A DNA stretch of 28,704 nt, taken from assembly GCA_031372705.1 (NCBI GenBank), contig JANMLV010000266.1, positions 1 to 28,704 of the forward strand, in the 5' to 3' direction. Positions within the stretch are counted from its first letter, which is position 1, and each line of letters begins with the position of its first letter. The notes below the pieces were generated by a model that searched no databases, was not told where the DNA came from, and was given only the letters and a program-made list of their open reading frames with translations. Positions 8,971 through 17,370 of the stretch are shown here, in pieces. The stretch comes from UBA7236 sp031372705. Its GTDB lineage: Bacteria > Bacteroidota > Bacteroidia > Chitinophagales > BACL12. Both the position numbers and the translations under genes were made by a program.

Positions 8971-11900
8971 ATGTTAAAAAATAAATTTAATTGGATTTTA
9001 ATGTTGTTCCTGCTTGTTGGTCTGAATGCTCAGGCTAAAGAGAACCTGGGAATAACAGGAAAGCGAACCAATAACTATGCAAAACTAACCGCTGGTTGTG
9101 CAGATGCTACAACTCAAGTGGACCTTGATATCAACAACGTTAGATGTCGTTTGTTGGGCGCAGGGGATTTCTGGTGGGATCTTCAAAACGATGCCAAATA
9201 TGAAATTCCAAAGGTTGACCCTTCAACCGGCGCTATACCTGTAAGCTCAAGTTTCGCAGGTGCTTTATGGATTGGCGGTATTGATGCAGGTGGACAACTT
9301 AAAATTGCCGCTCAAACGTATCGTCAAAGTGGTAACGACTTCTGGCCCGGCCCGCTCGATGCTGACGGAACAGTTGAAGAAGCTACGTGTAACGCTTATG
9401 ACCGTCACTGGAAAATAAACAGAACTGAAGTAGATGCTTACTTTGAAACTATTTTATCCTACGGAGGAAACCCCGGTGTAACAACTACCCCGGCTTTAAT
9501 TCCTGAAGGCGAAATTCCTACAATTATCAGAGAGTGGCCTGCACTAGGCAACCCTTATGCAACAGGTAAAGCAGGTGAATTGTTAGATGTTCAAAAAGAT
9601 TTAGCACCATTTGTGGATGTTGATTTTGATGGTATCTACTCTCCTCAATTAGGTGAATATCCTGATATTGATGGCGACCAAGCTATTTTCTGGGTGTATA
9701 ATGATAAAGGTAACATCCATACTGAATCAGGTGGAGATGCAATTGGTCTTGAAGTGCAAGCTTTGGCTTTTGCTTTCCAAACCAATGATGAAATTAACGA
9801 CATGACATTCTATCGTTATAAAGTAATTAACTACGCAACTACAACACTTGACTCAACTTATTTTGGTCAGTGGGTAGATGCCGACTTAGGTGCTTATGAC
9901 GACGACTGGGCAGGTTGCGACACCTTGCTTTCTTTAGGTATGGTTTACAATGGAGATTTAACCGATGGACCAACAGCGCCAAACTATGGTGCAAATCCTC
10001 CAATTTTTGGTACTGACTTTTTCCAAGGTCCTATCAAATATATTTTAGATGGTGATGTGATTGTGGATAGCGTGCGTTTAGGCATGTCAGCATTCTTATA
10101 TTATAATAACGACTTCTCAGTAATCGGTAACCCTGAGGTTGCTGCTCACTATTATGGCTATATGTCAGGAACTTGGAAAGATGGTTCTCCATTTACCAAA
10201 GGCGGCAATGGCTACGGTGGAACTGAATTGTCAAACTATATTTTCCCAAGCGACCCTTCTGACCCTACAGGTTGGAGCGAATGTACAGAAAGTAATCCGC
10301 CGGCCGACCGTCGTTACTTGCAGTCATCAGGTCCTTTCAAATTATTACCGGGTGCAACAAACGAAATCGTAATGGGTGCAATTTGGGTGCGTCCTCCGGT
10401 ATCGGGTGGCTGCCAAACTTCATTTGACCTTGCTCGTTTAGCCGATCAAAAAGCACAAGCTTTATTTGATGCTGACTTCCAATTAATTGGTGGTCCTGAT
10501 GCACCGGATATGGATTTGCGCGAATTAGATAAATCTGTAGTATTGTCATTAACCAATGGCCCTACTTCAAATAACATTGGTGAAGCTTACGAAGAAACAG
10601 ATCCATTAATTGTTAGTATTGTTAGTCAATTGCCGGATAGCGTTATTGAAGCAAATCCGGGAATTTTAGATACTACATTTAACTTCCAAGGATATAAAAT
10701 TTATCAATTAGAAAATGCTCAAGTTTCACCTTCAGAATATGGTGATGCAACAAAAGCAAAATTGATTTACCAATGCGATTTAAAAGATAACGTTGAGAAA
10801 ATAGTAAACTATAGTTTTGATGTAGTTATTGGCGGTGATGTTCCTGAATTAATGATAGATGGTAATAACGAAGGTATACAACATACTTTCTTAGTTACTG
10901 ACGATGCATTTGCTGAGGGTAATACTAAACTAATCAACTTTAAAACTTATTACTTCTCTGTAGTTTCTTATTCATTTAATAATTTCCTTCCATACGAGGT
11001 TACTGACCCTAACTCTCAAAAACGTCCATACCTTGAGGGAAGAAAAAATATTAAAATTTACACAGCAATTCCACATTTACCGGATCCAGAAAATGGTGGT
11101 ATGATATTGAATGCGAGTTACGGTGATGGTCCTGAAATTACTAAAATTGAAGGTCTCGGAAACGGTGGTAATTTCCAGAATTTAACTGATGCTTCTGTAA
11201 ATACGATTTTAACTGATTATTCAATGTTAGCTCCGGTTTACAAAGGTCGTGAAGCACCTATCGATGTTATGGTTTACGACCCTGTTCGTTTACCTGCTGC
11301 TGAGTTTGAATTAAAATTAGTTGATTCAACCAATTCAAATCCTTTAAATCCGGATAGCACTTGGTGGGTTCTAACTAACCTTACTGATGGTATAACTGTT
11401 ACATCCGATTTCCCTATTAATTTTGTTAACGAACAGGTTATTCCTGATTGGGGATTATCGGTTACTGTTAAAAATGTATTGGATCCGGGCGGACAAACAG
11501 TAAGCGGAACTTTTATTGAAAAAGAAGAAAACAACGGCTTTATAAGTGCTACACTTACATATGCTGACCCTAACAAACAATGGTTAACAGGTGTTGGTGA
11601 TAACGACGGAACAATTTTAGACTGGATACGTTCAGGTATAGCCGATGGTTTATTTGCCGACGTGTTACCAAACCCTGATGAGAATCAGATTTTTGAAACA
11701 GTGCTTGGTGGAACATGGTCTCCAACAGAATTAGTTGGTTTTAATACTGCTGATGTTCCTTACATGCCATTGCGTTCAATTACCGGTTTACGTCCTCAAA
11801 TACCTATCGAAGAAACAATTGGTGTTGATGTAGTTTTTACTTCTGATGTAACTAAATGGTCTCGTTGTATCGTAGTTGAAAGCGGCGAATGCACAACAGG

Positions 11901-12849
11901 CGATGGATCAGTGAAATTAGATATGCGTCAATTAGATTCTCGTGGTCAAGATGGAAATTTGGATTTAACCGGCGAATTAGGATATTCATGGTTCCCTGGT
12001 TATGCAATTGATGTTGAAACAGGAACCAGATTAAACTTATTCTTCGGTGAAGATGGATGCGCAGGGCAACCTGACGGTAGAGGAAAAGATATGGTTTGGA
12101 ATCCTTCATCAACTTTCTTTGATGCAACATTTAATCCGGTATATGGTGGTAAGCACTACTTATATATTTCTAAATCGAAGTATGATGCGTGTAACAATAT
12201 CCACGACTCGTTGCAATGGATTGGTGGTTCAAAGCCTGAAACTTCTGTATACAAAGATATTTTCAAAAATATTGTTTGGATTTCAATGCCTTTCTTAAAT
12301 GAAGGTTATACTTCAGAAGTTGGCAAACCAATGGCTGTGCCTACTGAAACAACAGTTAGCTTGCGTGTAACCAAACCGTATAACTCATTATTTATAACAG
12401 GTGAAAACCTAGGGTTCCCGCTTTATCGTTTCAGCACAGCAGGTTTAGCTGCTACAATTAATGATGCTGCAACTGCAAGTAGTGCACTCGATTTGATTAA
12501 AGCTGTTCCAAACCCTTACTATGCATATTCAGCATACGAAACAAGTTCATTGGACAATGCAATCAAGATTACTAACCTGCCTTCAAAATGCACCGTTTCA
12601 ATCTTCTCGCTTGACGGAACATTAATTCGCAGATTTGAAAGAGATGTAACTTCTGATAATACTGATGGTGGTCAACTCAATCAAAAAACAACTAACCTTG
12701 ATACTTCATTGGAATGGGATTTGAAAAATGAGAAAAACGTTCCTGTTGCAAGTGGTATGTATATTATACATATTGATGCCGGCGACTTAGGTGAAACAAC
12801 AATTAAATGGTTTGGCGTAATGAGGCCAATTGATCTCGATACATTCTAA
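8971..12849 (+). CDS. Large secreted protein of unknown function with FlgD/T9SS-like C-terminal module
   Basis: I do not recognise a characterised function. Seen: signal peptide (about 1-22, ending NAQA); an N-terminal region with FWWDL and ALWIGGIDAGGQLK motifs; acidic, probably calcium-binding loops (DVDFDGIY at 216-223 and PDIDGDQ at 231-237); about ten scattered Cys that could form disulfides in the periplasm or outside the cell; a long beta-rich middle; and a C-terminal module (about 1178-1292) that begins VPNPYYAYSAYE and continues IKITNLPSKCTVSIFSLDG, then ASGMYIIHIDA, then IKWFGVMRPIDLDTF. That module resembles FlgD Ig-like/T9SS type A domains, but its end, after the last strand, differs from ordinary sorting tails. 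It sits 21 bases after the TonB receptor and 11 bases before a PorV-like barrel, implying co-production and a surface location. Secretion by T9SS is inference. Confidence 0.75.
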   Translation: MLKNKFNWILMLFLLVGLNAQAKENLGITGKRTNNYAKLTAGCADATTQVDLDINNVRCRLLGAGDFWWDLQNDAKYEIPKVDPSTGAIPVSSSFAGALWIGGIDAGGQLKIAAQTYRQSGNDFWPGPLDADGTVEEATCNAYDRHWKINRTEVDAYFETILSYGGNPGVTTTPALIPEGEIPTIIREWPALGNPYATGKAGELLDVQKDLAPFVDVDFDGIYSPQLGEYPDIDGDQAIFWVYNDKGNIHTESGGDAIGLEVQALAFAFQTNDEINDMTFYRYKVINYATTTLDSTYFGQWVDADLGAYDDDWAGCDTLLSLGMVYNGDLTDGPTAPNYGANPPIFGTDFFQGPIKYILDGDVIVDSVRLGMSAFLYYNNDFSVIGNPEVAAHYYGYMSGTWKDGSPFTKGGNGYGGTELSNYIFPSDPSDPTGWSECTESNPPADRRYLQSSGPFKLLPGATNEIVMGAIWVRPPVSGGCQTSFDLARLADQKAQALFDADFQLIGGPDAPDMDLRELDKSVVLSLTNGPTSNNIGEAYEETDPLIVSIVSQLPDSVIEANPGILDTTFNFQGYKIYQLENAQVSPSEYGDATKAKLIYQCDLKDNVEKIVNYSFDVVIGGDVPELMIDGNNEGIQHTFLVTDDAFAEGNTKLINFKTYYFSVVSYSFNNFLPYEVTDPNSQKRPYLEGRKNIKIYTAIPHLPDPENGGMILNASYGDGPEITKIEGLGNGGNFQNLTDASVNTILTDYSMLAPVYKGREAPIDVMVYDPVRLPAAEFELKLVDSTNSNPLNPDSTWWVLTNLTDGITVTSDFPINFVNEQVIPDWGLSVTVKNVLDPGGQTVSGTFIEKEENNGFISATLTYADPNKQWLTGVGDNDGTILDWIRSGIADGLFADVLPNPDENQIFETVLGGTWSPTELVGFNTADVPYMPLRSITGLRPQIPIEETIGVDVVFTSDVTKWSRCIVVESGECTTGDGSVKLDMRQLDSRGQDGNLDLTGELGYSWFPGYAIDVETGTRLNLFFGEDGCAGQPDGRGKDMVWNPSSTFFDATFNPVYGGKHYLYISKSKYDACNNIHDSLQWIGGSKPETSVYKDIFKNIVWISMPFLNEGYTSEVGKPMAVPTETTVSLRVTKPYNSLFITGENLGFPLYRFSTAGLAATINDAATASSALDLIKAVPNPYYAYSAYETSSLDNAIKITNLPSKCTVSIFSLDGTLIRRFERDVTSDNTDGGQLNQKTTNLDTSLEWDLKNEKNVPVASGMYIIHIDAGDLGETTIKWFGVMRPIDLDTF

Positions 12850-12860
12850 AACTGAAACAC

Positions 12861-13922
12861 ATGATCAAAATGAGAAAGATATTAATAGCTTTAACTATAA
12901 TGATGCCTGCAGCTGTGATTGCAGGTAACCCTGATCGTTCAGGTGAAGCAGGCGCATCCGAATTATTAATCAACCCTTGGGCTCAAAGTTCAGGTTGGTA
13001 CGGATTAAATATTGCCTCTGTTCAAGGTGTAGAAGCACCAAACGTTAACGTGGCAGGTATGTCGTTTTTAGATAATGCCGAATTAGAATTTTCACGCACC
13101 GAATGGTTAGTTGGTACCGATATCAGCATAAACACTTTTGGTTTCGCGAAAAAAATAGGCGATGGTGCCATTGGCCTTACACTTACCTCAATGGATTTAG
13201 GTGAAATTGAAGTAACAACTACCGACAACCCCGATGGAACAGGGGCTTTTTATAAGCCTCGTTTCTCTAATATCGGACTGTCATATTCTCGCAAATTTGC
13301 TGATTATTTGAGCGGCGGTTTAACTGTTCGTATCGTTTCTGAAAGCATTTCTGACGTAAAGGCAATTGGTGTTGCAATGGATGTTGGTATTCAATATATT
13401 ACAGGAAGTGAAGCTCACCCTGAACAAATTAAAATGGGTATCACACTCCGTAACGTTGGTTCTCCAATGAAATTTAGTGGCGATGGTTTGAGCTTCCGCG
13501 GAAATGTACCGGATGGCGATTACCAAATGACACAAGATTTTAGAAGTGAAAACTTCGAGTTACCTTCATTATTGGCTATTGGTGGTTCGTATGACTTCTA
13601 TTTCGGACAAACTAATCGCTTAACTGCAATTGCTAACTTCACATCGAACTCTTTTTATAAAGATTATTTTGGAGCAGGTTTAGAGTATGCTTTGAAGGTG
13701 AAAAATACTGAAATGTTTATGTTGCGCGCAGCTTACCGCTATGAAAATGGTATCACAAGCGATATAGACCGCACATCAGCAGCAACAGGTATTGCAGCCG
13801 GAATTACTTTCCAATATCCTATCGATGACCTTGGTCAAAACATGGTTGCTTTAAACTATTCTTACAGAACTTCATATCAATACGAAGGTTCACATTGCTT
13901 TGGACTTCGATTGAGCTTCTGA
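12861..13922 (+). CDS. PorV/PorQ-like outer-membrane beta-barrel protein
   Basis: Predicted FadL-type outer-membrane barrel of the PorV/PorQ group. Seen: signal peptide (about 1-22, ending VIAG; a second Met at residue 4 is an alternative start); an early LLINPWAQSS segment comparable to the family's N-P-A region; repeated amphipathic strands (FGFAKKIGDGAIGLTLTSMD, GLSYSRKFADYLSGGLTVRI); and a C-terminal strand ending FGLRLSF with terminal Phe. Length of 353 aa fits. In characterised T9SS, PorV binds the C-terminal signals of cargo and passes them to the attachment machinery. Being encoded 11 bases after a protein with a sorting-like tail suggests a dedicated partner role here, but that is inference. 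No core T9SS genes (porK-porN, sov/sprA) are in the window. The unit ends in a strong terminator. Confidence 0.78.
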   Translation: MIKMRKILIALTIMMPAAVIAGNPDRSGEAGASELLINPWAQSSGWYGLNIASVQGVEAPNVNVAGMSFLDNAELEFSRTEWLVGTDISINTFGFAKKIGDGAIGLTLTSMDLGEIEVTTTDNPDGTGAFYKPRFSNIGLSYSRKFADYLSGGLTVRIVSESISDVKAIGVAMDVGIQYITGSEAHPEQIKMGITLRNVGSPMKFSGDGLSFRGNVPDGDYQMTQDFRSENFELPSLLAIGGSYDFYFGQTNRLTAIANFTSNSFYKDYFGAGLEYALKVKNTEMFMLRAAYRYENGITSDIDRTSAATGIAAGITFQYPIDDLGQNMVALNYSYRTSYQYEGSHCFGLRLSF

Positions 13923-13935
13923 TAAAATTCTTTTA

Positions 13936-13943
13936 TAACTTTG
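13936..13943 (+). promoter_or_regulatory. -7 element of the greA promoter
   Basis: TAACTTTG matches TAnnTTTG exactly; a TTG at 13911-13913 lies 22 bases upstream. The predicted start of transcription falls near 13950, inside the left arm of the hairpin that terminates the upstream unit, and about 50 bases before the greA ATG. Confidence 0.6.
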
Positions 13944-13944
13944 C

Positions 13945-13981
13945 AGAAACGTTTCTATTTAGGAAACGTTTCTTTTTTTTT
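13945..13981 (+). terminator. Rho-independent terminator after the PorV-like gene
   Basis: An 11-bp perfect stem (13945-13955 with 13963-13973, AGAAACGTTTC / GAAACGTTTCT) with a 7-base loop, followed by a run of T from 13973 to 13981. It starts 23 bases after the PorV-like stop codon. Each arm is itself nearly palindromic, so it may also act as a tandem operator. Confidence 0.85.
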
Positions 13982-13998
13982 ATTTTAAACTATACCAA

Positions 13999-14475
13999 AT
14001 GGCAGACATATCTTATTTGAGCAAAGAGGGGATGGAAAATTTAAAATTGGAAATCCAATTGTTGAAAACGAAAGGGCGCGCTGAAATGTCATTGCAAATT
14101 AAGGAAGCACGTGAAAAAGGCGATTTGTCGGAAAATGCTGAATATGATGCAGCAAAGGAAGCTCAAGGCTTAATGGAAATGAAAATTGCCAAGCTGGAAG
14201 AGTTACTTATGAATGCAAGGGAGTTGGATCCTTCAAAAGTAGATACTTCAAAAGTTTCAGTTTTTACAACTGTTAAACTCCATGATATTAAGTTTAAAAG
14301 GGATATTTCTTACAAACTTGTATCAGAAAAAGAAGCCGATGTTAAAAGTGGTAGAATTTCAGTTACATCACCAATTGGAAAGGGTCTGCTTGGCAAGGTT
14401 GTTGGCGATATAGTAATAATTACGGTTCCGGCCGGCTTGATTGAATTTAAAGTACTTGAAATTACAAACGAATAA
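13999..14475 (+). CDS. greA: Transcription elongation factor GreA
   Basis: Binds in the RNA polymerase secondary channel and stimulates cleavage of backtracked RNA. Seen: 158 aa, the usual length. An N-terminal coiled coil (about 1-75) carries the family signature EAREKGDLSENAEYDAAKEAQ, whose acidic tip residues (the D and E of GDLSENAEYD) coordinate the catalytic metal. The C-terminal FKBP-like domain has the SPIGKGLLGKVVGD motif. Its stop codon overlaps the ATG of the following HIT gene by one base (TAATG), indicating translational coupling. It has its own consensus promoter, placed across the terminator of the preceding unit. Confidence 0.97.
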   Translation: MADISYLSKEGMENLKLEIQLLKTKGRAEMSLQIKEAREKGDLSENAEYDAAKEAQGLMEMKIAKLEELLMNARELDPSKVDTSKVSVFTTVKLHDIKFKRDISYKLVSEKEADVKSGRISVTSPIGKGLLGKVVGDIVIITVPAGLIEFKVLEITNE

Positions 14476-14870
14476 TGCCAACAATTTTCAGCAGGATAAT
14501 CAGTGGAGAAATTCCATCTCACAAGATTGCCGAAAATGACAACTATTTCGCATTTCTTGATATCATGCCTTTGGCACCCGGTCATGTTTTGGTAGTTCCC
14601 AAAAAACCGATTGATTACATTTTTGATATCGATGATGATTTACTAGCCGGCATGCTGCCATTTGCGAAACGCATTGCTCATGCAATGGAAAAAGTAATCC
14701 CATGCGAGCGAATTGGCATTTCAGTTATTGGATTGGAAGTGCCTCATGCACATATTCATTTAATACCCTTGCGTACAATGGATGATATCAATTTTAGTCG
14801 CCCAAAATTAAAAATGACGCAACAAGAACTAACCGAAATTGCTGCTAAAATTGTTGCTGCGTTAGGGTAA
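14475..14870 (+). CDS. HIT family nucleotide-binding hydrolase
   Basis: Small cytoplasmic histidine-triad protein, likely a nucleoside phosphoramidase or dinucleotide hydrolase (HINT-like); the natural substrate is not deducible. Seen: 131 aa, N-terminal FSRIISGEIPSHKI, the LAPGHVLVVPKK segment and the triad HAHIHL with His at 91, 93 and 95. The ATG overlaps the greA stop by one base, so it is expressed with greA. It ends one base from the stop codon of convergent ruvC, with no room for a separate terminator between them. Confidence 0.93.
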   Translation: MPTIFSRIISGEIPSHKIAENDNYFAFLDIMPLAPGHVLVVPKKPIDYIFDIDDDLLAGMLPFAKRIAHAMEKVIPCERIGISVIGLEVPHAHIHLIPLRTMDDINFSRPKLKMTQQELTEIAAKIVAALG

Positions 14871-14871
14871 T

Positions 14872-15435
14872 TTATTTCACTTTATTCGGGTTGGCCTGAA
14901 CAAAGTCGTTCCAGTTTTTAAATTGCTTACCGCTAACCGCTATTTTTTTTGAAGAATTATGGTGACAAACAGCCACAGCCAAAGCATCTGATTCATCAAA
15001 ATATTTAGGTAATTCGGTCATTTGTAATAAGGTTTGTAACATCCGCGCAACTTGCTCTTTACTGGCATTTCCATTGCCTGTTATTGATTGCTTAATGCGC
15101 CGCGGACTATATTCTATAACCTCCAAATTGTTGGTGGCACCGGCTACAATAGCTGCGCCCTGAGCGCGTCCCAGCTTTAGCATCGATTGAACATTTTTAC
15201 CAAAAAACGGAGCCTCTATTGCCATAGCAGTTGGCTTATATGTTTGAATATAACCACTCAGTTTTTCATATATTATTCCCAGCCTCGTATAGTGATCGTC
15301 CGTTTTTTTTAATATAATTACACCGTTAATCAATATTTTGATAGTATTTTTATCGGCACAAATTACGCTGTATCCCAATAAATTAGTTCCGGGGTCAACG
15401 CCCATTATTATTTGCTGATTATTGTTTACCGACAT
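14872..15435 (-). CDS. ruvC: Crossover junction endodeoxyribonuclease RuvC
   Basis: Resolves Holliday junctions with RuvAB during homologous recombination, as a dimer with two metal ions per site. Seen: 187 aa; MGVDPGTNLLGYSV with the first catalytic Asp at 14, AIEAPFFGKN with Glu at 74, RAQGAAI around 90, and FDESDALAVAVCHH with Asp at 147 and 150. All four acidic residues of the E. coli enzyme have counterparts. The gene converges with the HIT gene (1-base gap) and diverges from the flippase-like gene, whose start is only about 12 bases away or overlaps it. No clear -7 element was found upstream. Confidence 0.96.
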   Translation of the reverse strand: MSVNNNQQIIMGVDPGTNLLGYSVICADKNTIKILINGVIILKKTDDHYTRLGIIYEKLSGYIQTYKPTAMAIEAPFFGKNVQSMLKLGRAQGAAIVAGATNNLEVIEYSPRRIKQSITGNGNASKEQVARMLQTLLQMTELPKYFDESDALAVAVCHHNSSKKIAVSGKQFKNWNDFVQANPNKVK

Positions 15436-15447
15436 CTTTTAAACCAA

Positions 15448-16428
15448 TTGAAAAACAGAAATAAAAAATCAATAATTTGGTCTGTTGCCATAAAAGTAAC
15501 GGTTTTTGCACTATTGCTATTTGCGCTTTATAAACAACTTTATCAAAACGAAGACGCTAAAGGAATTCCCGACAGATTGTTAAATGTTGACAGCGCCATG
15601 TTAGTAGGATACTTTTTAGTGCTGGTGTTTTTGATGTTGCTGAATTGGGGGCTTGAGGCTTATAAATGGAAATTATTAATTCAGAAAATCACGCCTATCC
15701 GTTTATTGCGAACTTACAAGGCAGTTTGGACCGGCGTAACACTTGGCTTGTTTACACCAAATCGAGTAGGTGAATTTGGAGGAAGAATATTATACGTTCC
15801 ACGAAAATTCCGAATAAAGGCCGTTATAGTGTCGTTAATTGGCAGCTTTAGCCAAAATCTCGCAACTATAATGATTGGGATAACAGGCTTGCTTATATAC
15901 TTACATCAAATCGAGCAAATTACTTTATCTGTAACTTTTGCAGTCGGCCTGGTAAGTTTAATTGCTGTAATACTATTGCTTTTAGCCTATTTTAATCTGG
16001 ATGTAGTTGTACAACTATTTAAGCGCAATCGATTTCTAAAGCGCATTTACCCTTATACAGAAGTGTTAAGCCATTACCATTCTAAAGAGCTCGCAAGGCT
16101 ACTCTTGCTTTCATTTTGGCGATATTCAGTATATGCGGCACAATATTTGATTTTTCTAAACATGTTTGGTGCAGATATAGATATTGTGAGCGGAATTTCG
16201 GCAATTGGTGTTATTTATCTGGCCCAAACTGTAGTACCAAGTTTTGCAATTGTAGAGTTGCTGACGCGATTACCGGTGGCCACACTCATTTTTTCAAAGT
16301 ATGGCATACCAATTGGAACATCACTTGCAGCAACAACAAGTATTTGGATTTTAAACTTGATATTACCGGCAATTTTAGGTTATATATTTATTATTAGATA
16401 TAATTTTTTTAAAAATAAACAGTCATGA
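15448..16428 (+). CDS. Flippase-like integral membrane protein (LPG synthase TM / UPF0104 group)
   Basis: Polytopic inner-membrane protein of the family that includes the membrane half of lysylphosphatidylglycerol synthase and AglD-like proteins; the role is probably lipid or lipid-linked substrate handling but is not known. Seen: about eight hydrophobic segments, the signature region GVTLGLFTPNRVGEFGGRI and a following LIGSFSQNLAT helix. No ATG is available near the N terminus. I take the TTG at 15448, which gives a Lys/Arg-rich start before the first membrane helix (326 aa) and avoids ruvC; an upstream TTG at 15412 would add 12 residues and overlap ruvC. Its stop overlaps the start of the DUF3108 gene by four bases (ATGA), so the two are translationally coupled. 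Confidence 0.82.
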   Translation: MKNRNKKSIIWSVAIKVTVFALLLFALYKQLYQNEDAKGIPDRLLNVDSAMLVGYFLVLVFLMLLNWGLEAYKWKLLIQKITPIRLLRTYKAVWTGVTLGLFTPNRVGEFGGRILYVPRKFRIKAVIVSLIGSFSQNLATIMIGITGLLIYLHQIEQITLSVTFAVGLVSLIAVILLLLAYFNLDVVVQLFKRNRFLKRIYPYTEVLSHYHSKELARLLLLSFWRYSVYAAQYLIFLNMFGADIDIVSGISAIGVIYLAQTVVPSFAIVELLTRLPVATLIFSKYGIPIGTSLAATTSIWILNLILPAILGYIFIIRYNFFKNKQS

Positions 16429-17273
16429 TAAAACCATTAATTATTACCTCACTTTCGTTCGGAACTTTATTATCCGGCAATGTGGAAGAACCAATTTCTT
16501 CGCGCATGATGCCGCCAAGTGAAACTTGCGAAATTCCACATATGGCTTTTCAAGCAGGTGAATCATTAACTTACAAGGTTTATTATAACTGGGGCTCTGT
16601 TTGGTTAAGTGGCGGTGAAGTTTATTTCAAATTAACTGAAGAAACTTTAAAAGAAAAAAAAGTATTACATGCTGCAGGCGAAGCTGTAAGCTATAAATCG
16701 TTCGATTGGTTATTTAAAGTGCGCGATAAAGTTGATACTTGGATGGATACAGAAACATTGCAATCATATAAATTTAGTCGCGATGTATATGAAGGCGGTT
16801 ATACTTTCTACAGGTCATACGATTGGGATCGCGAAAAAAATATTATTTATTCTTATCAGGACAATAAAAAAGGAAAGAAAACATCTAAAACAATTACTGA
16901 TGTTGACCCTTGTGGTGTCGACTTAATGTCAACTTTTTATTGGATGCGTACACTTGATATTTCTAATTATCAAAAAGGAGATAAGATACCGGTTAAAATG
17001 GCAATCGATGATAAGGAATATGATATGTATGTTCGATTTGAAGGAAAAGAAGTATACGAAACTAAATTAGGGAAATTCAATTGCATTAAATTAAAACCAT
17101 TATTGCAAACAGGCGAAATATTTAAAGAAGGCGAGGGGATGACTTTGTGGCTCACAGATGATCAGAACCGGATACCTGTGCGCATTGAGTCAGAGTTGCG
17201 CGTGGGCAGAATTACTTGCGATTTAAAATCATACGGCGGAAATAAATATCCGTTTACTTCTAAAGTGAATTAA
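16425..17273 (+). CDS. DUF3108 family protein, probably periplasmic
   Basis: No biochemical function is known for this family. Seen: 282 aa with a weak signal-like N terminus (hydrophobic residues 3-17, IKPLIITSLSFGTLLSG); FQAGESLTYKVYYNWGSVW at the domain start; and a beta-rich body with DKVDTWMD, GVDLMSTFYWMRT and a late LWLTDDQNRIPVRIE motif, the pattern typical of DUF3108. It overlaps the flippase-like gene by four bases, which suggests a joint envelope function. It ends in a strong terminator 24 bases downstream. Confidence 0.82.
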   Translation: MIKPLIITSLSFGTLLSGNVEEPISSRMMPPSETCEIPHMAFQAGESLTYKVYYNWGSVWLSGGEVYFKLTEETLKEKKVLHAAGEAVSYKSFDWLFKVRDKVDTWMDTETLQSYKFSRDVYEGGYTFYRSYDWDREKNIIYSYQDNKKGKKTSKTITDVDPCGVDLMSTFYWMRTLDISNYQKGDKIPVKMAIDDKEYDMYVRFEGKEVYETKLGKFNCIKLKPLLQTGEIFKEGEGMTLWLTDDQNRIPVRIESELRVGRITCDLKSYGGNKYPFTSKVN

Positions 17274-17296
17274 AATTGTGTCGTGATTATATGTGT

Positions 17297-17327
17297 AATT
17301 CCTGCAATAAAATGCAGGAATTTTTTT
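17297..17327 (+). terminator. Rho-independent terminator after the DUF3108 gene
   Basis: Perfect 10-bp stem AATTCCTGCA (17297-17306) with TGCAGGAATT (17313-17322), 6-base A-rich loop, followed by T to 17327. It could also help to terminate the convergent LD-carboxypeptidase transcript, since its A-rich left side gives few U in that direction and the stem lies 49 bases past that stop codon. Confidence 0.85.
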
Positions 17328-17370
17328 ATTATACCAATTACGAATGATTTATCAGAGATTGCAATAATAA

